From Pseudothermotoga hypogea DSM 11164 = NBRC 106472 (GTDB lineage Bacteria > Thermotogota > Thermotogae > Thermotogales > DSM-5069): 64,000 nucleotides of DNA. The stretch's first letter is position 1, and every line of letters begins with the position of its first letter. Position numbers and translations under genes: made by a program. The notes under the pieces were generated by a model, which was given only the letters and a program-made list of their open reading frames with translations, ran no database searches and was not told where the DNA came from. The DNA lies in contig NZ_CP007141.1 in the NCBI RefSeq assembly GCF_000816145.1, positions 1,054,001-1,118,000 on the forward strand, read 5' to 3'. Of this stretch, positions 23,882 through 31,802 are shown piece after piece.

Positions 23882-26274
23882 CTCTCATCACCCCGCTTCA
23901 TGGTGCGGAAAGCCAGAATGAGTTCTAAGGCCTTTTCGACGTTCGAATCTTTGCAACAGAGCTTGTAGTTGTTGAGGAAGGTGAAGATCCTGTTTGCAAA
24001 CATCTTGACCTTCTCTTTCTTTTCTTCAGTCTCTCCGTGGATCGATCTTCTGATCACGTAGTGAACGAACTTCTGCAGAACAGATTCGTCTTGCGATAAA
24101 ATTTGAATGTCATCGCTCAAGAGTTTGTAAAGACTCCTTCTGGAAACATTCAGCTCGATCATGAGGTTGAAAAGGCATTCCAACTCTTCTACGACGTCAA
24201 GACCACCCACCTTCCACTTCGAACCGACTTCGGTGATCTGCCCGGACCTTCGAACGAAATGAACCACGAAAGAGTCTCTTCCGTAGTCCTCCTTGGCCTT
24301 CTCTTCAGCTTCTCTGGCAAGTTTGACAGCGACCTGAAGCGGAAATTTATGGTGCACCACAGAGATACCTGCGCTAATTGTTGCTCTTTCTCCCATCAAC
24401 GGTGCGAAGCGTTTGCCGTCCACATGAAGAATGCCGTTCTCAGCCTCGTACTTGTGACCATCAACTTCCAGACCGATTCCTTCACCTCTGAACAACTTTC
24501 TCAGTTCGTTGGCACACTTGAGCGCCTTGTCCGCTGGAAGCAGTGCCAAAACGTCGTCTCCTCCACAGTAGACCAGCATGCCCTCGTTTCTCTCCACAAC
24601 ACTCTCAACGAGCGAAGAGAATATCCCAAGAGTTCTTGACAGCTGCCTGTGGTAGGAAGGCTGAATCAGCTTCCTGGCTCTGAGCTTTTCCCAAAGCTCT
24701 GGCAGTTCATCCTCGAGTCTGTCTTTCACCTTACTGTGAAAGGTTTGATCAACGTTCGGAGCTTTCTCTCCACTGACCCATTTCCCCATTTCGTCTCCGT
24801 CCATCATCAGGACGGCGAAATAGGGGTTTTTCATTTTATCTTCACCTGAAGCCTTCAAATCTTCATTGGCCACATTTCTTTGCGCTATGTCGCGTGTGGA
24901 TTCATATCTCACATCTTTTTGGAGTATTTCTGGAAGCTTTCTCTTGACTGCGTTGACCGCTCCGAGCAGATCTCTCTTTTCCTCATTTTCAAAAATTTCC
25001 ACGAACTCTACACAGGCCTTCACGCCGGCACCGAAGTCGTCCGCTTCCAGGATCCTTCCGTTTCTGATCTCCTCGTACGGTTTGAAAAGCCTTTGGTTCT
25101 TGAGTGCGGTGAGTTTCGAAACCAAGATCCTATAGCTGTAGTTGTAATAACTACCTTCGTTTGGAGCGTAACCGTCACGTTGCTGGATTTCCTTCAGCAT
25201 CTGCGCGTATGCTTCCACGTCTGAGCCTTTGAAGAACCTCTTGACCTTCTTCAACGCTTCGCTCGGTGAAATCAGATCGAATCGGGCTTTCACGATAGTT
25301 GGGAAAAGATTGATCTGCCTGTCGAAGGAATCCAAGTCGAAGTCCATTGTGGTTTGAAGAATGCTCGACTCGGTCTTCACGGCGAGTTGATTCCAACGAT
25401 CGAGTATGGCTTTTTCGCACTCTTTTATCCATTCATCGGCTTCGCTCGACGGTACCACCGCCACGAAAACGTTCGGTAAACACGCCACCTTGTCGCTCAT
25501 CTTGGGTAGCTTGGCCAATTCGTTTGGAAAGTTTATCCCCAATTTTCGCATCGTTTCTTCCAAAAAGCTCACGTTCCTCAAGTACGGATAAATGATAGAA
25601 TCGAAACCAAGACCAAGGCCGAGCTTTTCCAACGCACCGTATATCAGGTAGGAAATCAGATAACTACCCGCCCACAGGTCACGAGTTTTCCTCGCCTGGA
25701 CTATCGTTTCTTGAACTGGACCGATCTGCATCGCAATCAGTGAGGCTTTGACTCTGTTTCCCTCAACACATGGGACGAGTGCGGATGTGGTGTCGAGGTG
25801 GTCCACTATAGAATGGTTCGGAACACGTGTGTCGGCAGGCAAGAGCTGCGCATAGGGTATCACGTAAGGCAGAACCCACCACACGAGATGGTAGAGTTTT
25901 TCGAAATTGTCTGGAAACTTCTTTTTGAATTCTTCGAAGCGATCGAACAAGGGTTTTTCCTCCAATATCTCACGAAGAGCGCTCGGGTCATCGAACAACT
26001 TCACGACTTCTCCAGAAAAAGGATGCAGGAATTCCAAATTTTGTTCAATCTTTATTTGCTTCTCTCTGCTCTTTTCAAAGGGCAAAGGTATCCTGTCCAT
26101 GGCGCTCGCGGTTGTGTCTTCGGGACCTCTTTGAAACTCCAAGCCAAGCTTTTCCGCAAGATCCTTAGAGATCTTCTCGTGCGCCGATATGTTCAAAGCT
26201 TTCGTGAGAGGATCGTGCAGGATGGCGGAAAGTTTTTTCTTCCAAAAATTCTCATCTCTTTGAATCAAATGCAC
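23878..26274 (-). CDS. cmr2: Cas10/Cmr2, type III-B large subunit
   Basis: A 798-residue Cas10. The N-terminus has KLSAILHDPLTKALN, an HD-type motif whose histidine and aspartate are present although III-B HD domains are often degenerate. The Palm cyclase motif is VYCGGDDVLALLP at about residues 571-574, intact, so a second source of cyclic oligoadenylate exists in this locus. ISAGISVVHHKFPL after it is the usual second Palm motif. The start is GTG, overlapping the last bases of cmr1 with GGGGGGTG upstream. Confidence 0.95.
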   Translation of the reverse strand: MHLIQRDENFWKKKLSAILHDPLTKALNISAHEKISKDLAEKLGLEFQRGPEDTTASAMDRIPLPFEKSREKQIKIEQNLEFLHPFSGEVVKLFDDPSALREILEEKPLFDRFEEFKKKFPDNFEKLYHLVWWVLPYVIPYAQLLPADTRVPNHSIVDHLDTTSALVPCVEGNRVKASLIAMQIGPVQETIVQARKTRDLWAGSYLISYLIYGALEKLGLGLGFDSIIYPYLRNVSFLEETMRKLGINFPNELAKLPKMSDKVACLPNVFVAVVPSSEADEWIKECEKAILDRWNQLAVKTESSILQTTMDFDLDSFDRQINLFPTIVKARFDLISPSEALKKVKRFFKGSDVEAYAQMLKEIQQRDGYAPNEGSYYNYSYRILVSKLTALKNQRLFKPYEEIRNGRILEADDFGAGVKACVEFVEIFENEEKRDLLGAVNAVKRKLPEILQKDVRYESTRDIAQRNVANEDLKASGEDKMKNPYFAVLMMDGDEMGKWVSGEKAPNVDQTFHSKVKDRLEDELPELWEKLRARKLIQPSYHRQLSRTLGIFSSLVESVVERNEGMLVYCGGDDVLALLPADKALKCANELRKLFRGEGIGLEVDGHKYEAENGILHVDGKRFAPLMGERATISAGISVVHHKFPLQVAVKLAREAEEKAKEDYGRDSFVVHFVRRSGQITEVGSKWKVGGLDVVEELECLFNLMIELNVSRRSLYKLLSDDIQILSQDESVLQKFVHYVIRRSIHGETEEKKEKVKMFANRIFTFLNNYKLCCKDSNVEKALELILAFRTMKRGDER

Positions 26275-27650
26275 ACACCCCCCATCTCTTTTTCGATTAT
26301 CTTTTCAAGTTTTTCATAATTCTCAAATCCAATCACTTCAAACACTTTGCTTATCGCCCCCATCGTCTGAACGTCTTTCTCAAGGCCAAGGTTCGCCTTG
26401 CTCGTGATCTTGCTTTCCAAGATCAGAACGATCGGTTTCCAGCCGTCCGAAAATTTGTGGATCGATATGAAGAGTGGAGAAGCCTTGCGACCTTCAATTT
26501 CATCATTCCTCATCTGTTCGACCTCCTCAAGTGAGGAGTAGAGGATCACCTTGATACCCCTGAAGAGATTGGGATTGTTCTTGTCTTGCAGATTCTGATA
26601 CTGAAGTGGCAGACCCAATATGGACGGTGGGATCGTGATCTGATGACTTCCTTTGAGCAGGGCGTTTTTCAGATCTTCAACGCAGTCACCGTTCAAACGT
26701 CTCAACTTATGCTTCAACTCTGGATACCAACCCCTTTCGACGACTTTTCGCTTCTGCTTATCAATCTGAATTTTGTAAAGTCGCTTGAAAACTTCTGTCG
26801 GAGCCGAGTCGGCTAAATTGTCCAGCTTGAAAACTTTGCAATGTGTGAAACTCGGAAACTCCGGTAGACCGTTGAAATTCGTTCTGCCGAGGACAAGCTT
26901 TGGAACGTCGCTCTTTCTGTTGTGTTCTTCGATAAATTCTTTGATCATTTTCGTAACCTTCTCGATGACATCTTTGTATTTCTCCACCGAGCGCTGATAA
27001 CCTTGCGGATTGACGATCTCGAACCCTCCAAATCCCTTGCGCGTCTTGGCTCCAAAACCAGAGAAGATGGAAATCAGTTGAAGGAGTGATAGGATGATCT
27101 CCTTAACCTTTGGATCGTGGAAGAAGAAGGTTAACGTGAGGATGCTGTCTTGTGGGAGATACTTAGAAACGGTCCCTTTCTCAGAAACGGTCATTTTTGG
27201 GGTATCATAAAGTCCGTAGAATATGTAGTCATATGTTGTTATTAGATTCCCGCTTCCCATAGATTTAATGAGTTGATTTTTAAATTTAACTTTGTATTCA
27301 ATTTCAATTTGTCCGAGAGACTTAGTTTGAACGCGGTCAAACGGATTCACCATCAATCCAAAAGGTGCTCTTCTTTCTTGTGAACCAAAGATCAAGCCCT
27401 CGAGGAATTTCAAACCTTTGTACTTCACGTTCCTCCATTTTTTCTTCTCTTTTTCCGGCAGTCCATCGACGTCGAGCTCATAGACGTTTATCACGAGTGG
27501 TGCAACGGCTCTGAACCAGAATCTCAAAACTCCCTTGATGCTTTGAGGTCTCAACTCGAAAGGGTATTGTCCAGACGAACTCTGCTGAGCTCCTCTGGAA
27601 AACATCGGAGTGATCACCCTGCATTCGACCTCAAGCCGTTCGAAGCTCAC
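26265..27650 (-). CDS. cmr1: Cmr1, RAMP subunit of the III-B complex
   Basis: A 461-residue Cmr1, which sits at the distal end of the Cmr complex. The N-terminal VECRVITPMFSRGAQ and ELRPQSIKGVLRFWFRA are diagnostic, and FGAKTRKGFGGFEI is the glycine loop. GTG at 27650 is chosen for its GGGGGGTGAT site; the frame is open to 27701 but the extra 17 residues are not typical. It lies 56 bases after csx1. Confidence 0.92.
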   Translation of the reverse strand: MSFERLEVECRVITPMFSRGAQQSSSGQYPFELRPQSIKGVLRFWFRAVAPLVINVYELDVDGLPEKEKKKWRNVKYKGLKFLEGLIFGSQERRAPFGLMVNPFDRVQTKSLGQIEIEYKVKFKNQLIKSMGSGNLITTYDYIFYGLYDTPKMTVSEKGTVSKYLPQDSILTLTFFFHDPKVKEIILSLLQLISIFSGFGAKTRKGFGGFEIVNPQGYQRSVEKYKDVIEKVTKMIKEFIEEHNRKSDVPKLVLGRTNFNGLPEFPSFTHCKVFKLDNLADSAPTEVFKRLYKIQIDKQKRKVVERGWYPELKHKLRRLNGDCVEDLKNALLKGSHQITIPPSILGLPLQYQNLQDKNNPNLFRGIKVILYSSLEEVEQMRNDEIEGRKASPLFISIHKFSDGWKPIVLILESKITSKANLGLEKDVQTMGAISKVFEVIGFENYEKLEKIIEKEMGGVCI

Positions 27651-27706
27651 TGCATCACCCCCCAAAGTTTGATGACGAACTTTCAAAGAAAAATTCGACA
27701 CGAAGT

Positions 27707-29107
27707 TCAGGCTTCAAGGACGTACTTGAATATCGTTTTGAATGGTGCGTCCTCTCTGTAGCGAAGGTACACTTCTTTTCCCTCAAACCGTACTTCTGTG
27801 ATCGTCCTCTCAAGGCCTATGTGCGCGTAGAAGTTTCGCTGGTCGGGTTTAGAATCCATCTGTTCGTCCGAATCGTACACGACCGACATACTGATCCATC
27901 GATCGAGATGTTCCGAATTCTTGAACCGGTTCTTTAGATTGCTCGTCTCGCTCTCGAAGAGGATACTCTCGATCTTCAGTTTCTTGAGTATTTGCCCAAA
28001 CTTCTCGCATAGAAGTTCAAATGCCAAACTCTTCTCTCTGTCGAAAGATTTGATGTCGTTCTCGAACAGCATGCTAACCAATCCATCGTAGAGAGCGAGC
28101 TCGTTTACAACTGCTATCAGAAATTCCTTGTCCAAACCCAAAGAACGCGAGTAATCCCTCTGGAGTCTTTGGAGGGTATAATCGACGAACGCGAACAAAC
28201 GATTCTTGACCGTGTCTGGATCATCAAGATTTACGTTGATCGTTGGATCGAGTGTACCGACACGATCGAAGTAATACAACGGTAAGGGCAACGATTTCGA
28301 GATCGAGAGGAAGACCAAAACGCTTTTCAAAAGCATGTTTGTGAGTTCCCTCTTGGCCGTCCTCATTTCCACGCTCTCTTCTGCGAAAGCTTTATCCTTC
28401 AACGCTTTTTTAAGGACGTTTAACCTGTCATCGCGTTTGACGCCATTCTTCTCCATGTAAGAAAGCAGAGGCGAGCTGAAATGAAATTGATGCTCGATGG
28501 GCTGGACGTGGATCTTGAAGATGGAAGATCTGTTGTCGATTATCGGATCAGAGAAAGCTTGGAAAACCCTCGGAACTTTCTCTCGATCGATGTGGAGAAA
28601 AGCCAAAAAGTTCAAGAAATGATCGACGGCCTCGACCAACGCGACCACAGAGATGTTGTGGCCTGTGGAAACATCGACGTAGATATCTTCAGGTTTTTCC
28701 TGCAAGTATCTCTTGACGAGCTCGAAAAAGATCTCCAGGACGATGTCATCGTACTTCACATCGAAGGTCACTTCTCGATCGAAGTACATGTAAGTTCCCA
28801 AAGAGTGGATGACGAACAGATCGTCCACGTTCTCTTGCAGAAGCTGTTCCCTCAGGTACTCCTTGGGAAAACGAAGGTATTGTTCGAGATCGTTCGGAGG
28901 CTCCATGTCCTTACTCAAGACTGCGCTTACGGGGTAGATCAGAACCAGTTTCGTCTGTTTGCCTTCGTCCGACAGAGCCCTTTTCAGTGCCATCCCCGAC
29001 AGGGATTCTGTGTAAATTCTTCCATCAACACTGAAATCGACAAGTTTTTCCGTCTCACCTGGTTTTCTCTTTGACACGGGCCTGCCGATTTGATACAACA
29101 ATGTCAA
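27707..29107 (-). CDS. csx1: Csx1, CARF-HEPN ribonuclease of the III-B operon
   Basis: A 466-residue Csx1. The CARF domain contains IYVDVSTGHNIS (144-151 core), the ligand-binding turn, and the C-terminal HEPN domain contains RNFYAHIGLE with Arg424 and His429 as the R-X4-H catalytic pair. It should cut RNA non-specifically when cyclic oligoadenylate is bound. First gene of the Cmr operon, starting with TTG 8 bases after AAGGAG. It is clearly different from the CARF-HEPN protein at 4675-6102, so the island carries two CARF RNases plus the SAVED protease. Confidence 0.9.
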   Translation of the reverse strand: MTLLYQIGRPVSKRKPGETEKLVDFSVDGRIYTESLSGMALKRALSDEGKQTKLVLIYPVSAVLSKDMEPPNDLEQYLRFPKEYLREQLLQENVDDLFVIHSLGTYMYFDREVTFDVKYDDIVLEIFFELVKRYLQEKPEDIYVDVSTGHNISVVALVEAVDHFLNFLAFLHIDREKVPRVFQAFSDPIIDNRSSIFKIHVQPIEHQFHFSSPLLSYMEKNGVKRDDRLNVLKKALKDKAFAEESVEMRTAKRELTNMLLKSVLVFLSISKSLPLPLYYFDRVGTLDPTINVNLDDPDTVKNRLFAFVDYTLQRLQRDYSRSLGLDKEFLIAVVNELALYDGLVSMLFENDIKSFDREKSLAFELLCEKFGQILKKLKIESILFESETSNLKNRFKNSEHLDRWISMSVVYDSDEQMDSKPDQRNFYAHIGLERTITEVRFEGKEVYLRYREDAPFKTIFKYVLEA

Positions 29108-29127
29108 AACTATCGCTCCTTGTTGCT

Positions 29128-29157
29128 ATAATATCACGGTTCAAAACTGTTTTTAAA
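29128..29157 (-). promoter_or_regulatory. Candidate promoter of the III-B operon
   Basis: On the minus strand TTTAAA (29152-29157), an 18-base spacer and TATTAT (29128-29133) precede the csx1 TTG by 20 bases. Placement is good but neither box is a perfect match. Confidence 0.5.
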
Positions 29158-29350
29158 CAAAATCTTTTCAAGAAGAATGAAATAGGTATCGACTTTCGAA
29201 GGATTTCACAAGCAGTTGGGTTTCAAGTTATGCGATTCATCGGCTTCTTCAAACTCAGCGAATGTTTCTGTAAAAGAATATCGGTGGAACCATGTCCAAA
29301 CACACCATGGTTGTCGTATCAAAGACTGAACTTTCAAGTCAATGAAAAAA

Positions 29351-29370
29351 GGGTGGACTGGTGTCCACCC
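29351..29370 (-). terminator. Intrinsic terminator after the unknown gene pair
   Basis: On the minus strand GGGTGGAC, loop ACCA, GTCCACCC is followed by TTTTTTC. It ends the two-gene unit at 29390-30112 and isolates it from the csx1 promoter region. The stem is the same as in the hairpins at 20565 and 20875. Confidence 0.8.
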
Positions 29371-29389
29371 CGAGGTTGGAGAATAGATC

Positions 29390-29701
29390 TCAGTTCTCCG
29401 AAAGTTCCTGTTGGGTTCTCTGCGCGCTGGGCAGCTCCTCCACGAGGCAACTTCCTCGATCGCCGCCCTTGTTCACTTTTAGGAAGATGTCCATGATCTC
29501 CAAAGCGATCGCGTACGCGTCAGCGAAGGTGTTCTGCATCTTCATCGACAGATCGAGCAACGCTTCTTCGTATCGTTCGCGATCCTCAGGCTCTGCCATT
29601 TGGATGAAGTTCTCCAGATCCTTCCGCATCGATTCGAACATCCTCACGACGGAACCCAGAGCGTCGTAGTAACCATTGAGAGCCTTGAAGAACACGAACA
29701 A
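29390..29701 (-). CDS. Unknown 103-residue helical protein
   Basis: Not recognised. The predicted protein is helical (VVRMFESMRKDLENFIQMAE, then RERYEEALLDLSMKMQN), without membrane segments or cysteine motifs except one Cys near the end. A TTG start at 29701 has GGGGAGGT 8 bases upstream. It lies 15 bases after the gene at 29717-30112, and a terminator follows, so the two form an operon outside the Cmr transcription unit. A link to CRISPR is not shown. Confidence 0.6.
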   Translation of the reverse strand: MFVFFKALNGYYDALGSVVRMFESMRKDLENFIQMAEPEDRERYEEALLDLSMKMQNTFADAYAIALEIMDIFLKVNKGGDRGSCLVEELPSAQRTQQELSEN

Positions 29702-29716
29702 GTTATCGACCTCCCC

Positions 29717-30112
29717 TCACACGTAGGTGTACCACTTGAGAAATTGAGGAACGATCGTGATTTCCGTGTACGGTGGAATTTGTTCGAGCAAAGTTTGGAT
29801 CTGCTCACCAGGCATGATGAACCACAGCAGAAGGCTTTGTCCTTTGCTTTCACCCTCCACGATCATTCTCAGCGTTCGATCTTCTTCGGCTTCGAAGACC
29901 ACATAGCCCGTGATGCGGTACCAATCTTCTGTGTAAAAGACCATGTGCGGTTCGATGTAGCATCGCTCGCATCGAACATTGAACTTTTGTGGGTTTTGTT
30001 CCCAGATTTGCGCATCGAAAAGTTTCACCGTGGGTGTGATCGAACTGAGAAGTTCGCGCTCTTGTTCAGTCAAGAGGGTGAACGGTTTGAAGGTGTAACG
30101 ATCCTTGCGCAA
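29717..30112 (-). CDS. Unknown 131-residue protein
   Basis: Not recognised. The protein is mostly beta with a pair of cysteines in NVRCERCYIEPHMVFY that could bind a metal, and an alternating hydrophobic pattern (YRITGYVVFEAEEDRTLRMI, SLLLWFIMPGEQIQ). It starts with TTG at 30112, where AAGGAGGTG lies 5 bases upstream; the frame extends to an ATG at 30160 without a site. First gene of a two-gene operon. Family and function are unknown. Confidence 0.6.
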   Translation of the reverse strand: MRKDRYTFKPFTLLTEQERELLSSITPTVKLFDAQIWEQNPQKFNVRCERCYIEPHMVFYTEDWYRITGYVVFEAEEDRTLRMIVEGESKGQSLLLWFIMPGEQIQTLLEQIPPYTEITIVPQFLKWYTYV

Positions 30113-30189
30113 CGTAACACCTCCTTGGAGATGTTCGGCGCATTCGTGGGATGTTTTCAAAAGTCTCGTGTGGGTGAAGGTCTTGGGGT

Positions 30190-30219
30190 CCGGGGCTATT
30201 GAGTTTTCAAAGACCCCGG
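30190..30219. repeat. Inverted repeat in the gap before the small membrane genes
   Basis: CCGGGG and CCCCGG pair around a centre that contains a second inverted pair, TTGA-GTTT-TCAA. There is no U tract on either strand, so it is not a classical terminator; it could be an RNA structure between the small membrane-protein genes and the gene at 30112. The remaining bases of the gap (30113-30358) show no gene. Confidence 0.4.
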
Positions 30220-30358
30220 CGAAGAGTTCCAGCTTGTATTGAGACGAAGTTGGTGTGGGATTTTGGACAGGAATCGAGGAGGATGAGATTTGGAAGGTGC
30301 GAGCACGCGATGAGAATTTACGCTGAGAAGATTACTCTCAATTTGCAAGAAAGTAAAA

Positions 30359-30511
30359 TCACAACCCCTTCTTCAAGAAGACCGCCAGCCCGATCGAGAG
30401 GATTATCAAAGCGACGCCGAAGATCACCAGGCCCGCAGATCCGGTCGTGGCACCTGTTACTATGAAAACTATCCCCGTGATCACACCTTTCAGCGCTCGC
30501 GAATAGACCAT
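30359..30511 (-). CDS. 50-residue membrane protein
   Basis: Minus-strand ATG preceded by GGAGG at 7 bases, 50 codons, stop TGA. Residues about 8-46 are almost entirely hydrophobic in two blocks (VITGIVFIVTGATTG, then AGLVIFGVALIILSIGLAVF), followed by KKGL, giving one hairpin or two membrane helices with a positive C-terminus. It lies 15 bases after a second protein of the same length and similar ending. No family recognised. Confidence 0.65.
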   Translation of the reverse strand: MVYSRALKGVITGIVFIVTGATTGSAGLVIFGVALIILSIGLAVFLKKGL

Positions 30512-30526
30512 GTTTCAACCTCCGTT

Positions 30527-30679
30527 TCACTTCAGACGTTTTTTCAAATACCAAAGCCCAAGGACGATGAGAAGTATGACGAGCGCAGTCAAGACGAGAA
30601 ACGCATCCGCCAGAAAGATGCTCGCTATAAGAAAAAGAATCACAGCAACGATAACCATTCCTATCCCAACGAAAGCCAT
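30527..30679 (-). CDS. 50-residue membrane protein, partner of the next
   Basis: Minus-strand ATG with AAGGGAT upstream, 50 codons. The chain MAFVGIGMVIVAVILFLIAS, a short polar gap, then a second hydrophobic stretch ending in WYLKKRLK gives two membrane helices with a basic tail. Same length and architecture as the gene 15 bases downstream, so the pair may act together or derive from a duplication. No known toxin motif could be assigned. Confidence 0.65.
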   Translation of the reverse strand: MAFVGIGMVIVAVILFLIASIFLADAFLVLTALVILLIVLGLWYLKKRLK

Positions 30680-30784
30680 GCTCGATCCCTTCTTGCAACG
30701 ATATGACGGGACAGACCCGTCGTTTTGGACAACTTTTTTTAAAGGGGAGTCTCAATTCTCACACGATCGAGGCTTTAGAGGCTT

Positions 30785-30790
30785 TATAAT
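30785..30790 (+). promoter_or_regulatory. -10 element of the P1-peptidase/lepA unit
   Basis: TATAAT lies 18 bases before the GTG start at 30808, which would give a 5' leader of only about 10 bases that still contains GGAGGG. No clear -35 box is visible. Confidence 0.5.
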
Positions 30791-30807
30791 ATCACGGAGG
30801 GAAAGAC

Positions 30808-31800
30808 GTGCGACCGCGTTTCAGAGACGTTGGATTGACTTTCGGAAAACTCGAACCTGGAGAGAGGAACCTTTTGAGCGACGTGGAAGGTGTGCGCGTC
30901 GGTCACGTCACGATAGTTTCGAACGAACCGACCATCGTTCGAACTGGTGTAACAGTCATAGTGCCGAGCGAAGAGATCTTCGAAAAACCTCTGAGTGCGG
31001 CGTGCAGTGTTCTGAACGGGTTTGGAAAATCGATTGGGCTGATGCAGATAGAAGAACTCGGGCAGATCGAAACACCGATCGTGCTCACCAACACTTTGAG
31101 CGTTGGGTACGCGTTTCAAGGTGTCGTTGAACTGGTGAAAACTAAGAAAAAGTTTAGAACGCTCAATCCCGTGGTGGGTGAGTGCAACGACGGTTTTCTG
31201 AACGACATACTCTATCCCGCAGTGAAGCCTGAGCACGTTGTCGAAGCGTACGAGAAGGCGAGCGAAGTTTTTGAACTGGGTTCTGTGGGCGCGGGCACGG
31301 GCACGGGCATGGTCAGTTTTGGGTTCAAAGGTGGTATAGGCAGTGCCTCGAGAAAGCTCAAAGACGGACACGTTCTTTCAGCTCTCGTACTCGCCAACTT
31401 CGGTAGCTTTGACGATCTCACGATACTGGGAAAGAGGGCTTGTGAACATGTGAAAAGTGGTGTGGTGAAAAAGAGTGAAGGTTCGATCGTGATCGTTCTG
31501 GCCACAGATGTACCACTCGATTCAAGACAACTGAAACGTGTCGCGAGACATTCTTTCTTGGCACTCGGTATGCTGGGTTCTGCGGGTCATCATGGCAGTG
31601 GAGATGTTTGTATAGCGTTCTCAACTAAAGAAGGTCATGTACGCGACGAGAAAGAACTTTTCGACGAACTTTTCAGGGCTGCGGTTGAAAGCGTTTACGA
31701 AGCGATCTGTGACGCGCTCTTCTGCGCCGAAACCGTGGATGGTTTTTGTGGTAGAGTGGAGGCGATGCCGATCGACTGGCTTTTGAACGGAGGTAGATAG
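30808..31800 (+). CDS. P1-family peptidase (DmpA/BapA-like)
   Basis: A 330-residue peptidase of family P1, Ntn-hydrolase-like aminopeptidases that are activated by self-cleavage before a nucleophile Ser/Cys/Thr. The typical N-terminal LSDVEGVRVGHVTI, the NPVVGECNDGFLND block and the GAGTGTGMVSFGFKGGIGSA segment are present, and LGMLGSAGHHGSGDVCIAFS matches the GSDY-like C-terminal region near the cleavage site. Substrate (beta-amino or D-amino peptides in relatives) unknown. GTG start with GGAGGG upstream; lepA begins two bases after the stop. Confidence 0.85.
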   Translation: MRPRFRDVGLTFGKLEPGERNLLSDVEGVRVGHVTIVSNEPTIVRTGVTVIVPSEEIFEKPLSAACSVLNGFGKSIGLMQIEELGQIETPIVLTNTLSVGYAFQGVVELVKTKKKFRTLNPVVGECNDGFLNDILYPAVKPEHVVEAYEKASEVFELGSVGAGTGTGMVSFGFKGGIGSASRKLKDGHVLSALVLANFGSFDDLTILGKRACEHVKSGVVKKSEGSIVIVLATDVPLDSRQLKRVARHSFLALGMLGSAGHHGSGDVCIAFSTKEGHVRDEKELFDELFRAAVESVYEAICDALFCAETVDGFCGRVEAMPIDWLLNGGR

Positions 31801-31802
31801 GT

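Noticed and set aside
30318-30755. 145-codon minus-strand frame over the small membrane genes
   Set aside because: The two 50-codon frames in another phase have ribosome sites and membrane-protein composition; this frame is Arg/Cys/Ser-rich without features.
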